DNA from: Nitrospinota bacterium
Lineage (GTDB): Bacteria > Nitrospirota > Nitrospiria > Nitrospirales > UBA8639
DNA: 11,301 bases
Direction: 5' to 3'
NCBI GenBank assembly: GCA_022561525.1
Contig: JADFRB010000019.1
Location: forward strand, 1 to 11,301
Position numbers and translations under genes: made by a program. Under the pieces are notes generated by a model. That model had not been told where the DNA came from and ran no database searches. It saw only the letters and a list, made by a program, of their open reading frames with translations. Positions 1 through 8,073 of this stretch are shown here, in pieces; the first letter of the stretch is position 1; each line of letters opens with the position of its first letter.

Positions 1-989
<989 letters not shown>

Positions 990-1044
990 TCAAGCAAGTT
1001 GTGCGCACTTGCCGATTAATGAAGTTGAGATCAAAGTGGCCCAT

Positions 1045-1072
1045 AAAAAAAGCCGCCCCGGGAGGGAACGGC
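1045..1072 (-). terminator. Intrinsic terminator of the thiC leader
   Basis: On the minus strand an 8-bp stem (GCCGUUCC with GGGGCGGC, two G-U pairs, loop CUCCC) is followed at once by seven U residues. It lies between the TPP aptamer and the thiC start, about 75 nt before the coding region. It is therefore the expression platform of the riboswitch rather than the end of another gene. Confidence 0.85.
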
Positions 1073-1098
1073 ATGCTAGAAGAAGTCTCTATTCATCT

Positions 1099-1182
1099 CC
1101 GCTTCCCTACGCTGGTATGATCCAGATCAGGTGGTAAGGGTTGTCTTTCTCGAAGACTCTCAGCCGCGGGGCTCCCCTAGCT
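1099..1182 (-). promoter_or_regulatory. TPP riboswitch (THI element) controlling thiC
   Basis: The minus strand carries the conserved TPP aptamer blocks in order: GGGGAGCC (1177-1170), CUGAGA (1163-1158), a short variable hairpin, then ACCUGAUCUGG and the 3' block ACCAGCGUAGGGAAG. The conserved 3' strand AGGGAAgCGG (1108-1099) can also pair with CCGUUCCCU (1071-1063), which is the 5' arm of the downstream terminator, with one bulged G. That gives a simple switch by transcription termination: TPP bound frees the terminator, TPP absent forms the antiterminator. The aptamer blocks and both pairings are seen in the sequence; the mechanism is inferred from them. Exact outer ends of P1 are approximate. 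Confidence 0.95.
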
Positions 1183-1197
1183 GTTTATTAAGAGGGA

Positions 1198-1226
1198 ATG
1201 GTACGCTTCGCCCCGATCCGTGTCAA
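1198..1226 (-). promoter_or_regulatory. Sigma70-like promoter of thiC
   Basis: The minus strand has a perfect TTGACA (1226-1221), a 17-bp spacer, and TACCAT (1203-1198). This predicts a transcription start near 1191, just before the 5' edge of the TPP aptamer, which is where the leader RNA should begin. The placement strengthens the call. Confidence 0.7.
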
Positions 1227-1347
1227 TCCGCTTGTTGGCGGAAAGGAGGTTCATCAGTCACGAACCATACATTCCAGTCTCAGCAGTGTAAAAAGTGGGT
1301 ATTTCAGACTTGTGGGTACAAAAATGAATCGTGCACCTTATTGGCTG

Positions 1348-1374
1348 TTGAAAAATTAAGAAATTTGCTACAAT
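1348..1374 (+). promoter_or_regulatory. Possible promoter of nadA
   Basis: TTGAAA (1348-1353) and TACAAT (1369-1374) lie in an AT-rich stretch about 90 bp before the nadA start. The 15-bp spacer is shorter than the usual 17, so the pairing of the two boxes is uncertain. No operator-like repeat was recognised between this site and the gene. Confidence 0.35.
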
Positions 1375-1465
1375 TATAAGGTTTAGCTCCCGATTACCCC
1401 AGATCAATGGGGTAGAAAGTCGTTGGGACCATGCCCAATCGTTCAATTTTACTAAAGGTGAATGT

Positions 1466-2569
1466 GTGAATTCAATCCAGGCGATCGAGTTGCCTATATC
1501 AGATTATGTAGGTCTGAGCGACGAGGAATTGTTTGAGCGGATCGTTTCGGCCAAGAAAGCCCTAGGGGATCAGGTTCTCATGCTGGGGCACAATTATCAG
1601 CGTGATGAAGTTATCATCCACGCCGACCTTCGGGCTCATTCGTTGTTGTTGTCTAAAATAGCTGCGGAGCGGTCCGAGCATCCCTACGTAGTTTTTTGCG
1701 GTGTCCACTTCATGGCGGAAACTGCGGATATTTTGAGCCGAACGAAACAAACCGTCATCCTCCCCGATTTGAACGCTGGTTGCTCTATGGCGGATATGGC
1801 GGCGATTGAACAGGTGGATCAATGCTGGGAAGAATTGGGTCGCGTGCTCTCAGTCGAAGATGAGGTCATGCCAGCGGTGTACGTCAATTCTGCGGCTGTG
1901 CTCAAGGCGTTTTGTGGAGAGCATGGCGGCATCACCTGTACATCGTCCAACGCCAAGGCAGTGATGGAGTGGGGTTGGGCGCGAAGAGAAAAAATTCTCT
2001 TCTTTCCCGATGAGCATCTGGGCCGCAATGTGGCTAACAAAATGGGAATGCCCCGAGAGCAGATGATAGTCTGGGATCCGTTTTTGCCGGATGGCGGCAA
2101 TACAAAGGAGGCGATTCGCAAGGCCCGACTCATATTATGGAAAGGCCATTGCAGCGTCCATCAAATGTTTCAACCCGAGCATGTCGCCTATTTCAGGAAA
2201 ACCTATCCCGGTCTTCAGGTGATCGTGCATCCGGAATGCCATGAAAATGTGGTGAATCAAGCTGATCTTGTTGGCTCCACCGAGTTTATTATTCGAACGG
2301 TGAAACAGGCGAAACCCGGAACGATGTGGGCCGTCGGCACGGAATTGAATTTGGTGAATCGGCTCAAACACGAAGAGGTGGACAAGCAGGTGTTTTTCTT
2401 GTCATCAGTTGTTTGCCGATGCGCCACCATGTATCGGATCGATGCGTCGCACTTGTGTTGGTGTATGGAGAACATAGCCCAAGGTACGGTCGTGAATCAG
2501 ATTTCTGTTCCTGATGACGACAAGGCCATGGCTCGAATGGCGCTTGATCGAATGATGGCAGTCAGTTAA
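1466..2569 (+). CDS. nadA: Quinolinate synthase NadA
   Basis: NadA condenses iminoaspartate with dihydroxyacetone phosphate to quinolinate, the pyridine precursor of NAD, using an oxygen-sensitive [4Fe-4S] cluster. The protein has 367 residues, matching the long form of the family. Visible blocks are LGHNYQRDEVI (40-50), FCGVHFMAETADIL (77-90), LPDLNAGCSMADM (99-111), YVNS (139-142), TCTSSNAKAVMEWGW (157-171), GHCSVHQMF (227-235), HPECHENVVNQADLVGST (255-272) and SSVVCRCATMYRI (313-325). By comparison with characterised NadA proteins the cluster ligands should be Cys106, Cys229 and Cys319 (or Cys317). The GTG start at 1466 has AAAGG 7 nt upstream; the nearby ATG at 1462 is out of frame. The TAA stop abuts a structured repeat element. 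It is transcribed away from thiC. Confidence 0.96.
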   Translation: MNSIQAIELPISDYVGLSDEELFERIVSAKKALGDQVLMLGHNYQRDEVIIHADLRAHSLLLSKIAAERSEHPYVVFCGVHFMAETADILSRTKQTVILPDLNAGCSMADMAAIEQVDQCWEELGRVLSVEDEVMPAVYVNSAAVLKAFCGEHGGITCTSSNAKAVMEWGWARREKILFFPDEHLGRNVANKMGMPREQMIVWDPFLPDGGNTKEAIRKARLILWKGHCSVHQMFQPEHVAYFRKTYPGLQVIVHPECHENVVNQADLVGSTEFIIRTVKQAKPGTMWAVGTELNLVNRLKHEEVDKQVFFLSSVVCRCATMYRIDASHLCWCMENIAQGTVVNQISVPDDDKAMARMALDRMMAVS

Positions 2570-2727
2570 GGGCTCGCGCAAACATAACTACCCATGTTTA
2601 GGCGCCGATCCAGCCCGTCTGGCGGCGTTGCTCGTCCTTTCCATACGAAGGAGTATGCGCAGTCCTCGCGCCTTGCCAGGCAGGTGTCTCAACACCAAAA
2701 CATGGGTAATTATGTTTGCGCGAACCC
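2570..2727. repeat. Structured inverted-repeat element, copy A
   Basis: Two 30-nt arms, 2570-2599 and 2698-2727, are inverted copies with 28 of 30 positions complementary. Both mismatches are C-A on the plus strand, so they become G-U wobbles in a minus-strand RNA. Between the arms is an imperfect palindromic core containing GGCGTTGCT (2624-2632), CATAC and GTATG facing each other, and TCCTCGCGCCTTG (2663-2675). The same arm motif (TAACTACYCAKG) and core strings recur in copy B at 11080-11219. The element begins at the base after the nadA stop codon, and TAA also follows its right end (2728-2730), which could be a 3-bp target duplication. It fills most of the nadA-ileS gap. No ORF in it is credible. 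A MITE-like or REP-like dispersed element is the best description. Confidence 0.85.
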
Positions 2728-2794
2728 TAATCACCATGGACATCTCTCGTCGTTATTAATCTCCCACCTTTTTAGTATCCTGATTGTGTGAACC

Positions 2795-5647
2795 ATGGAC
2801 TATAAATCTACTCTCAATTTGCCCAAAACTGATTTCCCGATGAAGGGAAATTTGCCGCAACGCGAGCCGGAGTTTTTAGCGCGTTGGGCTGAGCAACAGC
2901 TCTATCAACGCATCCAGGATTCCCGTGCCGGGAAGCCATTGTATATTCTCCACGATGGACCTCCCTACGCCAATGGCCACATTCACATCGGCCATGCGCT
3001 GAATAAAATTCTCAAAGACATCATTGTGAAATCACGAACCATGGAAGGCTTTCACGTCCCGTATATTCCCGGGTGGGATTGTCATGGGTTGCCCATTGAG
3101 CATCAGGTAACCAAGCAGCTTGGCGCCAAGAAAAAAGATCTGACGGCCATGCAGATTCGACAGTTGTGCCGCGAGTACGCGGAAAAGTTTTATACTATCC
3201 AGCGTGAAGAATTTCAGCGGCTGGGCGTGTTTGGAAATTGGGCGCACCCCTATCTCACGATGAGCCGAGAGTATGAAGCGACAATTGTTCGCGAATTCGG
3301 AAAGTTCGTGGAGAAGGGGGGGGTATACAAAGGCCTCAAACCGGTGTTGTGGTGCACGCAAGACCAAACCGCGTTGGCTGAGGCGGAGGTGGAATATGAA
3401 GACCACATCTCGCCATCGATCTACGTCAAATTTCCCTTTCAGGTCAATCCGCAAAAACGATTTGGCATTGCCGATCTTGTGGACGTTGAGAAGGTATCGA
3501 TGGTCATTTGGACCACGACGCCATGGACCTTGCCAGCCAACCAAGCACTCGCACTGCATCCCGACATTGATTATGCCTTTGTACGAGTCGGTGATGAGGT
3601 TCTGGTGATTGCTGAAAAGTTGGTCGAGGATGTGGCCAAAGCCTGCGAGTTATCTGACCCCAACATTCTTGGTGTGAAAAAAGGACGGAATGGCTTTGAA
3701 GGGTTGGTGTGTGGCCGTCCATTAACCGAAGGCCTGTCCCCGATTCTTCTTGGAGACTTTGTGACATTGGAGCAAGGCACGGGTTGTGTGCATATCGCTC
3801 CGGGCCATGGCATGGATGACTATCTTCTCGCCTTGAAATATAACGCCAATATCTCAAGCCAGACCCTCACGGACCCACTTCAAGTCGTCGTGCCGGTGGA
3901 TGATCGTGGTTGTTTTACGAACGAGTTCGAAGCCTTTGCCGGCCAACATGTGCTGAAGGCCAACCCAGAGATTGTGGAAAAGCTACAAAGCCTTGATGTG
4001 TTGTTGGGTCATGGAACACTCAATCATTCCTATCCACATTGTTGGCGTTGCAAAAAACCCGTGATTTTTCGCGCCACTCAACAATGGTTCGTGTCCATGG
4101 AAAAGGGACAATTACGGGAACGCGCGCTGAAGGAAATCGACAATGTGCAATGGATTCCAGCGCGGGGCCGCGAACGCATCTATGGCATGATCGCCAATCG
4201 CCCTGATTGGTGTTTGTCTCGTCAACGAATTTGGGGAACCCCCATCCCGGGCTTTACCTGCGGACAATGCTCGGCAACGTTAGCTGACCCAAAGATCATT
4301 GCGCATATTGCAGACTTGGTGAGTGAGCACGGCGCGGATGTCTGGTTCGAGCGGTCGGCTGCGGAGCTTCTTCCAACGGGCACGGCTTGCTCAGAATGCG
4401 GGGGAAAAGAATTCAAAAAAGAACAAGATATTTTAGACGTCTGGTTTGAGTCCGGTGTCAGTCATGCTGCGGTGGTCAAACCGCAAGGTGAAGGGTGGTG
4501 GCCTGCCGATTTATACCTCGAAGGCTCAGATCAACATCGCGGGTGGTTTCATAGCGCCTTGTTGTCTTCGGTGACGACGGATGGGTCTGCGCCATATCGC
4601 GCGGTGCTCACGCATGGTTTTGTGTTGGATGGGCAAGGTAAAAAAATGTCCAAGTCCGCGGGCAATGTGGTGGCCCCACAGGACGTGATCAAGCAAAACG
4701 GCGCAGAAATCCTTCGCCTCTGGGTAGCCGCCCAAGATTACCAAGAAGACCTGCGAATCTCCCCGCAAATCTTGAAGCAATTAATTGAGGGGTATCGAAA
4801 GATTCGAAACACCTGCCGGTATTTATTGAGCAACATTTATGATTACGATCCGTCCAATCCATCGCACCAAATTGAGATTGATCAATTGCCGGAATTAGAT
4901 CGTTGGGCGCTGATGCGATTGAACAAGCTCATTCACAACGTGCGGCAGGGGTATGACGAATTTGATTTTCGTCAAATCGTCCATGAACTGGATTATTTTT
5001 GTTCAGTGGATATGAGTGCGACGTATTTCGATATTTTGAAAGACCGGATGTACACCTTTCCGAAAAATTCTCCGCTGCGTCGCGGTTCGCAAATGGTGCT
5101 GTACACAATCGTGACAAGTTTAGCTCAACTCATAGCCCCGATCTTGAGTTTCACCGCCGAAGATGTCTGGGATGTACTTCCGGGGAAGAACACGGAACAA
5201 GAAGCTAAGCCCAGCGTCCATTTAGAAACATTCCCCGACGTAGTGCCCATCAAAGACCAAGAAGCGTTAGAAGCCCAATGGAAAGAATTGTTGGCCATTC
5301 GCACCTTGGTGCTGAGTGCGCTGGAACAACAGCGTCGGGAAAAAGTGATTGGCTCATCCTTAGAAGCTCAAGTGGTCCTACATGCTTCCCCCGATCGCGC
5401 TCGCTTCTTGCAGCGGTATGAACAGGATCTGCCCACATTGTTTATTGTGTCACAAGTGACGGTGGAGGAAGTCGAAACGATTTCGGCCGATGGTTCCTTG
5501 GCTGTGGATTCTTCCTTAGGCGTCAGTGTAAACGTCACCAAAGCCGATGGCGAGAAATGCGAGCGGTGCTGGAATTATCGCCCAACCGTTGGGGTTCACT
5601 CTGAACATCCGACATTGTGTGACCGTTGCGTTGAGGCTGTCTCGTGA
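2795..5647 (+). CDS. ileS: Isoleucyl-tRNA synthetase
   Basis: IleS is the cytoplasmic class I synthetase that charges tRNA-Ile and edits mischarged valine. The 950-residue length fits the bacterial type. In order one sees the N-terminal LNLPKTDFPM, the catalytic PYANGHIHIGHALN with HIGH at 64-67, GWDCHGLPIE (93-102), the CP1 editing domain with WTTTPWTLPAN and GTGCVHIAPGHG, KMSKS at 617-621, an anticodon-binding helical domain, and a C-terminal zinc knuckle with Cys922, Cys925, Cys942 and Cys945. The ATG at 2795 gives the expected family N-terminus, though no good Shine-Dalgarno is visible before it. No T-box leader was seen. The stop overlaps the lspA start by 4 nt. Confidence 0.98.
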   Translation: MDYKSTLNLPKTDFPMKGNLPQREPEFLARWAEQQLYQRIQDSRAGKPLYILHDGPPYANGHIHIGHALNKILKDIIVKSRTMEGFHVPYIPGWDCHGLPIEHQVTKQLGAKKKDLTAMQIRQLCREYAEKFYTIQREEFQRLGVFGNWAHPYLTMSREYEATIVREFGKFVEKGGVYKGLKPVLWCTQDQTALAEAEVEYEDHISPSIYVKFPFQVNPQKRFGIADLVDVEKVSMVIWTTTPWTLPANQALALHPDIDYAFVRVGDEVLVIAEKLVEDVAKACELSDPNILGVKKGRNGFEGLVCGRPLTEGLSPILLGDFVTLEQGTGCVHIAPGHGMDDYLLALKYNANISSQTLTDPLQVVVPVDDRGCFTNEFEAFAGQHVLKANPEIVEKLQSLDVLLGHGTLNHSYPHCWRCKKPVIFRATQQWFVSMEKGQLRERALKEIDNVQWIPARGRERIYGMIANRPDWCLSRQRIWGTPIPGFTCGQCSATLADPKIIAHIADLVSEHGADVWFERSAAELLPTGTACSECGGKEFKKEQDILDVWFESGVSHAAVVKPQGEGWWPADLYLEGSDQHRGWFHSALLSSVTTDGSAPYRAVLTHGFVLDGQGKKMSKSAGNVVAPQDVIKQNGAEILRLWVAAQDYQEDLRISPQILKQLIEGYRKIRNTCRYLLSNIYDYDPSNPSHQIEIDQLPELDRWALMRLNKLIHNVRQGYDEFDFRQIVHELDYFCSVDMSATYFDILKDRMYTFPKNSPLRRGSQMVLYTIVTSLAQLIAPILSFTAEDVWDVLPGKNTEQEAKPSVHLETFPDVVPIKDQEALEAQWKELLAIRTLVLSALEQQRREKVIGSSLEAQVVLHASPDRARFLQRYEQDLPTLFIVSQVTVEEVETISADGSLAVDSSLGVSVNVTKADGEKCERCWNYRPTVGVHSEHPTLCDRCVEAVS

Positions 5648-6174
5648 ATGATGGGAGGCGTCGGTATTTGTTGCTGGTGGGCGTGAGTTTGGTCCTGATC
5701 GCGTTGGATCAAATCACGAAAATGTTCGTCATGCATACCATGAATTTGCACGAGTCCATTCCCGTTATTCCGGATTTTTTCAACCTGACATATATTCGCA
5801 ATCCAGGTGCAGCGTTCGGTATCTTCGCGACCACAAACAGCGCCTTTCGCCTCATCTTCTTCGTGGGCACATCGATTTTCGCCCTGGGCTTGCTGGGAAC
5901 GATTTTTTACCGACTCCACGCCGACGACGTATGGGGCCAGTTAACAGTCTCCAGCATTTTTGGCGGGGCGATCGGCAATCTCATCGATCGGCTACGATAC
6001 GGCGAAGTTGTCGACTTTCTCGATTTTCACATCAGCGGCTATCACTGGCCCGCCTTCAACGTGGCCGATAGCGCCATCAGCGTCGGCGTCGTTTCCCTCT
6101 TGATCATCTTTGCGTTGGAGAAAAAGAAAGAGAAACCACCGTCCGAAACCGTGCCACAAGAAAATCATCCGTGA
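5644..6174 (+). CDS. lspA: Lipoprotein signal peptidase II
   Basis: LspA is the inner-membrane aspartyl peptidase that removes the signal peptide from diacylated prolipoproteins. The 176 residues contain four hydrophobic stretches (about 8-22, 66-88, 98-112 and 138-157) and the family motifs FNLTYIRNPGAAFGIF (46-61), GGAIGNLIDRLRYGEVVDFLDF (from 107) and FNVADSAISVG (138-148). The catalytic pair should be Asp124 and Asp142. The tail (159-176) is charged and proline-rich. It starts at a GTG inside the ileS stop (GTGA overlap), with GAGG 7 nt upstream in ileS, so it is probably translationally coupled. The ileS-lspA order is common in bacteria. Confidence 0.96.
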   Translation: MNDGRRRYLLLVGVSLVLIALDQITKMFVMHTMNLHESIPVIPDFFNLTYIRNPGAAFGIFATTNSAFRLIFFVGTSIFALGLLGTIFYRLHADDVWGQLTVSSIFGGAIGNLIDRLRYGEVVDFLDFHISGYHWPAFNVADSAISVGVVSLLIIFALEKKKEKPPSETVPQENHP

Positions 6175-6433
6175 ATCGAAAATTAGTCTGTTCTAATCAA
6201 GTCTGAGCCCATTTTTTTTTCTCTCTCTCTAATGTCTATACCCTGCGAATCATTTTCCCGCTATCATTAACCCAACTTCCGCACCTGTAACGCCTGAAAC
6301 CCAATTTTTCAGTGATGTGACGGATGGAAGTCCTTGATTTTTCTAGGGTTGGGTGCTCGCTGTCGAGAAATAGTCACGAATATACATTAAATTAGTATTG
6401 CAATAAGTGGTTAATTATGGCATATAGGGACCC
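6175..6433. other. Gene-poor gap between lspA and the transposase gene
   Basis: No credible gene was found here. A pyrimidine tract (nine T then CT repeats) lies at 6212-6230. The only stem before it is ATTAG/CTAAT at 6182-6197, too weak and too distant to call a terminator. A 10-bp palindrome TATTGCAATA sits at 6396-6405, about 30 bp before the transposase start. The left end of the insertion sequence must lie in this gap, but its terminal repeat could not be recognised. Confidence 0.5.
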
Positions 6434-7630
6434 ATGTTCATCAAGCGGACGACCAAGCGCGTCAACGGCAAGACCTATGTCACCCATCTGCTCGTTGAAT
6501 CGGTCGCGACCCCCAAAGGGCCGCGCCACAAGGTCATCTGCTCGTTGGGCTCCTTAGAACCCGCCCCCAAAGCCCAATGGCTGTCGCTGGCGCGCAAACT
6601 CAAATCTGCGCTGGCGGGGCAACAGACCTTCCTCCCCGATCCGCAGGTGGTTCCCCTGGCGGCGACCATCACGGCGGCGCACCCCGCTGCGGCCACCCAG
6701 CAACAAGCACCCCCACAGGCTCTGGCGTCGGAGGTGGTGGCGGGGCAGGCCGACCAGGTCGAGGTGGAAGTCGCCCGGGAAGCGGGACCGGTCCATGTCG
6801 GGCATCAGTTGTGGCAGAAGCTCACCCTGGGCGCCATTCTTGACCAGGCCGGGCTCAGTCCCCGCACGCAACTTCTGACTGAGCTCATGGTGCTGAATCG
6901 CCTTATCCACCCGCTGAGTGAGCATGCGATGCCCGACTGGATTCGCCGGACGGCGCTCGGGGATATCTTACAGACCGATGTCACTGAGCTGGCGGACGAT
7001 GCGTTGTATCGCACGCTGGATCGGCTGCATCCGCAGCGCGAGATGATTGAGACGAAGCTGGCGGCCCAAGAACAGACCCTCTTCAACTTGGAGGATCAGA
7101 TCTATCTGTATGATCGCACCTCCACCTATTTTGAAGGCCAGTGCCTGGCGAATCCGCAAGCCAAACGGGGCTATGCCCGCGACAAGCGGCCGGACTGTCA
7201 GCAAGTGGTAGTCGGCCTGGTGCTGGGCCGCGAAGGGTTTCCCAAGGCCCATGAGGTGTTTGACGGGAATCGGACGGATGGGACCACGGTGGAGGAGATG
7301 TTGACGGCGCTGGAGCAACGGGTGGGCACGAACCCGGGGGCCACCGTGGTGGTGGATCGGGGCATGGCCAGTGTGGAGAATCTGAAGCAGATCAAAGCCC
7401 ACGGGTACCATTACCTCGTGGCGAGTCGGCAGGGGGAGCGGGATCAGTATCTGGAGAGGTTTGAGGCGCGGGAGGAGGACACCACGTGGCAAGAGGTCGT
7501 GCGTGAGGTCTCGCCGACCAATCCCGCGCAGAAGAAGGGGCGGCTCTGGATCACGCGGTGCGAGGCTGGTGAGGGGTATTGTCAACTTAACGAAAATTCG
7601 ATGCTGTACAGACAATTCGCTTGGACATAA
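6434..7630 (+). pseudogene. Truncated IS1634-type (IS4 superfamily) transposase
   Basis: The N-terminus (MFIKRTTKRVNGKTYVTHLL, then HKVICSLGSLE) and the blocks YLYDRTSTYFEGQ (224-236), GLVLGREGFPKAHEVFDGN (261-279) and VVVDRGMASVENLKQIKAHG (305-324) match IS1634-family DDE transposases. Asp227 and Asp308 are the expected first two catalytic acidic residues. The third (a Glu in a YRxRW..IE..F-type segment) is missing because the gene is cut at residue 381. Residues 382-398 and the stop codon come from the 132-bp inverted-repeat element that begins at 7575. Family members usually exceed 500 residues. An Ala/Gln/Val-rich stretch at about 70-120 looks like a linker. Base composition is clearly more GC-rich than the flanking genes, which fits acquisition from elsewhere. 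The product should be inactive. Confidence 0.85.
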
Positions 7631-7706
7631 TCTGTTGATTTGGCAGGGATAAGGTTGCCAGCTCCATGCGTAGACGGAGCCAATTTTGGCTTAAGTTGAC
7701 AATACC
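7575..7706. mobile_element. 132-bp MITE-like element between two truncated genes
   Basis: The ends are a perfect 16-bp inverted repeat, GGTATTGTCAACTTAA at 7575-7590 and its complement at 7691-7706. After a short mismatch the repeat continues for six more bases (AAAATT at 7593-7598, AATTTT at 7682-7687). The interior is AT-richer than the neighbours, has no gene, and holds a smaller GCTCC/GGAGC stem near the right end. The left terminus coincides with the break in the transposase, the right terminus with the break in the integrase. AGG occurs directly outside both ends and may be a 3-bp target duplication, but so short a match could be chance. It could also be a deletion derivative of a full insertion sequence with these ends. 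Confidence 0.75.
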
Positions 7707-7750
7707 AGGGCTGGCTTGGCGTTCCGGATGGCCGTGTCGGTAAGGGGCAT
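7707..7750 (-). pseudogene. 5' stub of a P4-type tyrosine integrase
   Basis: The minus strand from the ATG at 7750-7748 reads MPLTDTAIRNAKPA and then enters the 132-bp element, reaching a stop about five codons on. This string is the typical N-terminus of P4-type phage and island integrases, which continue with a KxYKLxDGGGLYL block that is absent here. The stub is too short for ordinary gene finding. Support comes from its position: it lies just outside the 3' end of tRNA-Ala, reads away from the tRNA, and is preceded by the GGGGGTAAC repeats often seen before such integrases. No clear Shine-Dalgarno is visible. Roughly 390 residues of a normal integrase are missing. Confidence 0.7.
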
Positions 7751-7802
7751 TTGGGGGGTAACTCTTTTTGAGGATTGACAGTTACCCCCAAAGTTGCCCC
7801 CA
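7750..7802. repeat. GTTRCCCCC repeat cluster before the integrase stub
   Basis: Three copies of one short motif occur: an inverted one at 7750-7763 (TTTGGGGGGTAACT), and two direct ones at 7780-7790 (AGTTACCCCCA) and 7792-7802 (AGTTGCCCCCA), 12 nt apart. The first two can form a 13-bp stem with one bulged base and a 16-nt loop. Their location directly before an integrase start and next to a tRNA suggests arm-type integrase binding sites of an attachment region. That role is inferred. Confidence 0.6.
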
Positions 7803-7825
7803 CTTATACGTGGCTATCAAGGGAT

Positions 7826-7843
7826 CTGAGCGGATGCGCTCAG
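7826..7843. other. Perfect 7-bp GC-rich hairpin downstream of tRNA-Ala
   Basis: CTGAGCG and CGCTCAG flank a 4-nt loop. No U-run follows on either strand, so it is not a standard intrinsic terminator. It lies between the tRNA gene and the integrase stub, within the presumed attachment region. Confidence 0.4.
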
Positions 7844-7853
7844 ACGCGAAATC

Positions 7854-7873
7854 AAAAAAATTCCTGCAATTTT
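7854..7873 (-). terminator. Possible weak terminator of tRNA-Ala
   Basis: On the minus strand AAAATT and AATTTT flank a 5-nt loop (GCAGG), and the 3' arm continues to give seven U in all. The stem is only A-U pairs, so folding is weak. It lies about 50 nt past the tRNA 3' end. Confidence 0.3.
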
Positions 7874-7925
7874 AATGAGTTGGGAGAAGTTGGTGGATGT
7901 TTCTGGACGTTGTCGGACAGTGAAG

Positions 7926-8001
7926 TGGTGGAGGGCAGGGGACTTGAACCCCTGACCCCAACGTTGCGAACGTTGTGCTCTCCCAACTGAGCTAGCCCCC
8001 C
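7926..8001 (-). tRNA. tRNA-Ala (anticodon CGC)
   Basis: The minus strand folds into a full cloverleaf: acceptor GGGGGGC with GCCCTCC, D arm GCTC/GAGC, anticodon arm CAACG-TTCGCAA-CGTTG, and a T arm with GGTTCAAGTCC. Loop positions 34-36 read CGC, decoding GCG alanine codons. The acceptor has the G3-U70 wobble that is the main alanine identity element. The discriminator base is A, and CCA is encoded at 7928-7926. Its 3' end faces an integrase stub, so it is the probable integration target of a lost or rearranged island. A second copy of the 3' end, which would mark the far island boundary, is not in the window. Confidence 0.97.
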
Positions 8002-8073
8002 ACAATTTTGAATCAGAATTGTTTTCGGTAATCGAAGGAAATCACTTTATCAAAAGGTCCATACCCCTGCAAT

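Noticed and set aside
2594..2791. 65-codon reading frame between nadA and ileS
   Set aside because: It runs through the inverted-repeat element; its sequence is dictated by the repeat and no ribosome binding site or family resemblance is seen.
2728..2794. T-box or other amino-acid leader before ileS
   Set aside because: No T-box consensus, specifier stem or terminator is visible in the short space left by the repeat element.
6182..6230. Intrinsic terminator after lspA
   Set aside because: The stem is only five weak base pairs and is separated from the T-run by about 14 nt.
6968..7615. 215-codon minus-strand reading frame
   Set aside because: It is antisense to the GC-rich transposase, where long spurious frames are expected; the plus strand carries recognisable DDE blocks.
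7577..7630. Residues 382-398 of the transposase frame as a natural C-terminus
   Set aside because: They are encoded inside the 132-bp inverted-repeat element and do not resemble the missing catalytic part of the family.
7775..7990. Plus-strand reading frame of 71 codons overlapping tRNA-Ala, ending in VEGRGLEPLTPTLRTLCSPN
   Set aside because: Its C-terminal part is simply the antisense of the tRNA gene, a common false protein prediction; the rest crosses the attachment repeats and has no start signal.
8003..8027. ACAATT/AATTGT inverted repeat upstream of tRNA-Ala
   Set aside because: The stem is six AT-rich pairs with no U-run or promoter context, so it may be chance.
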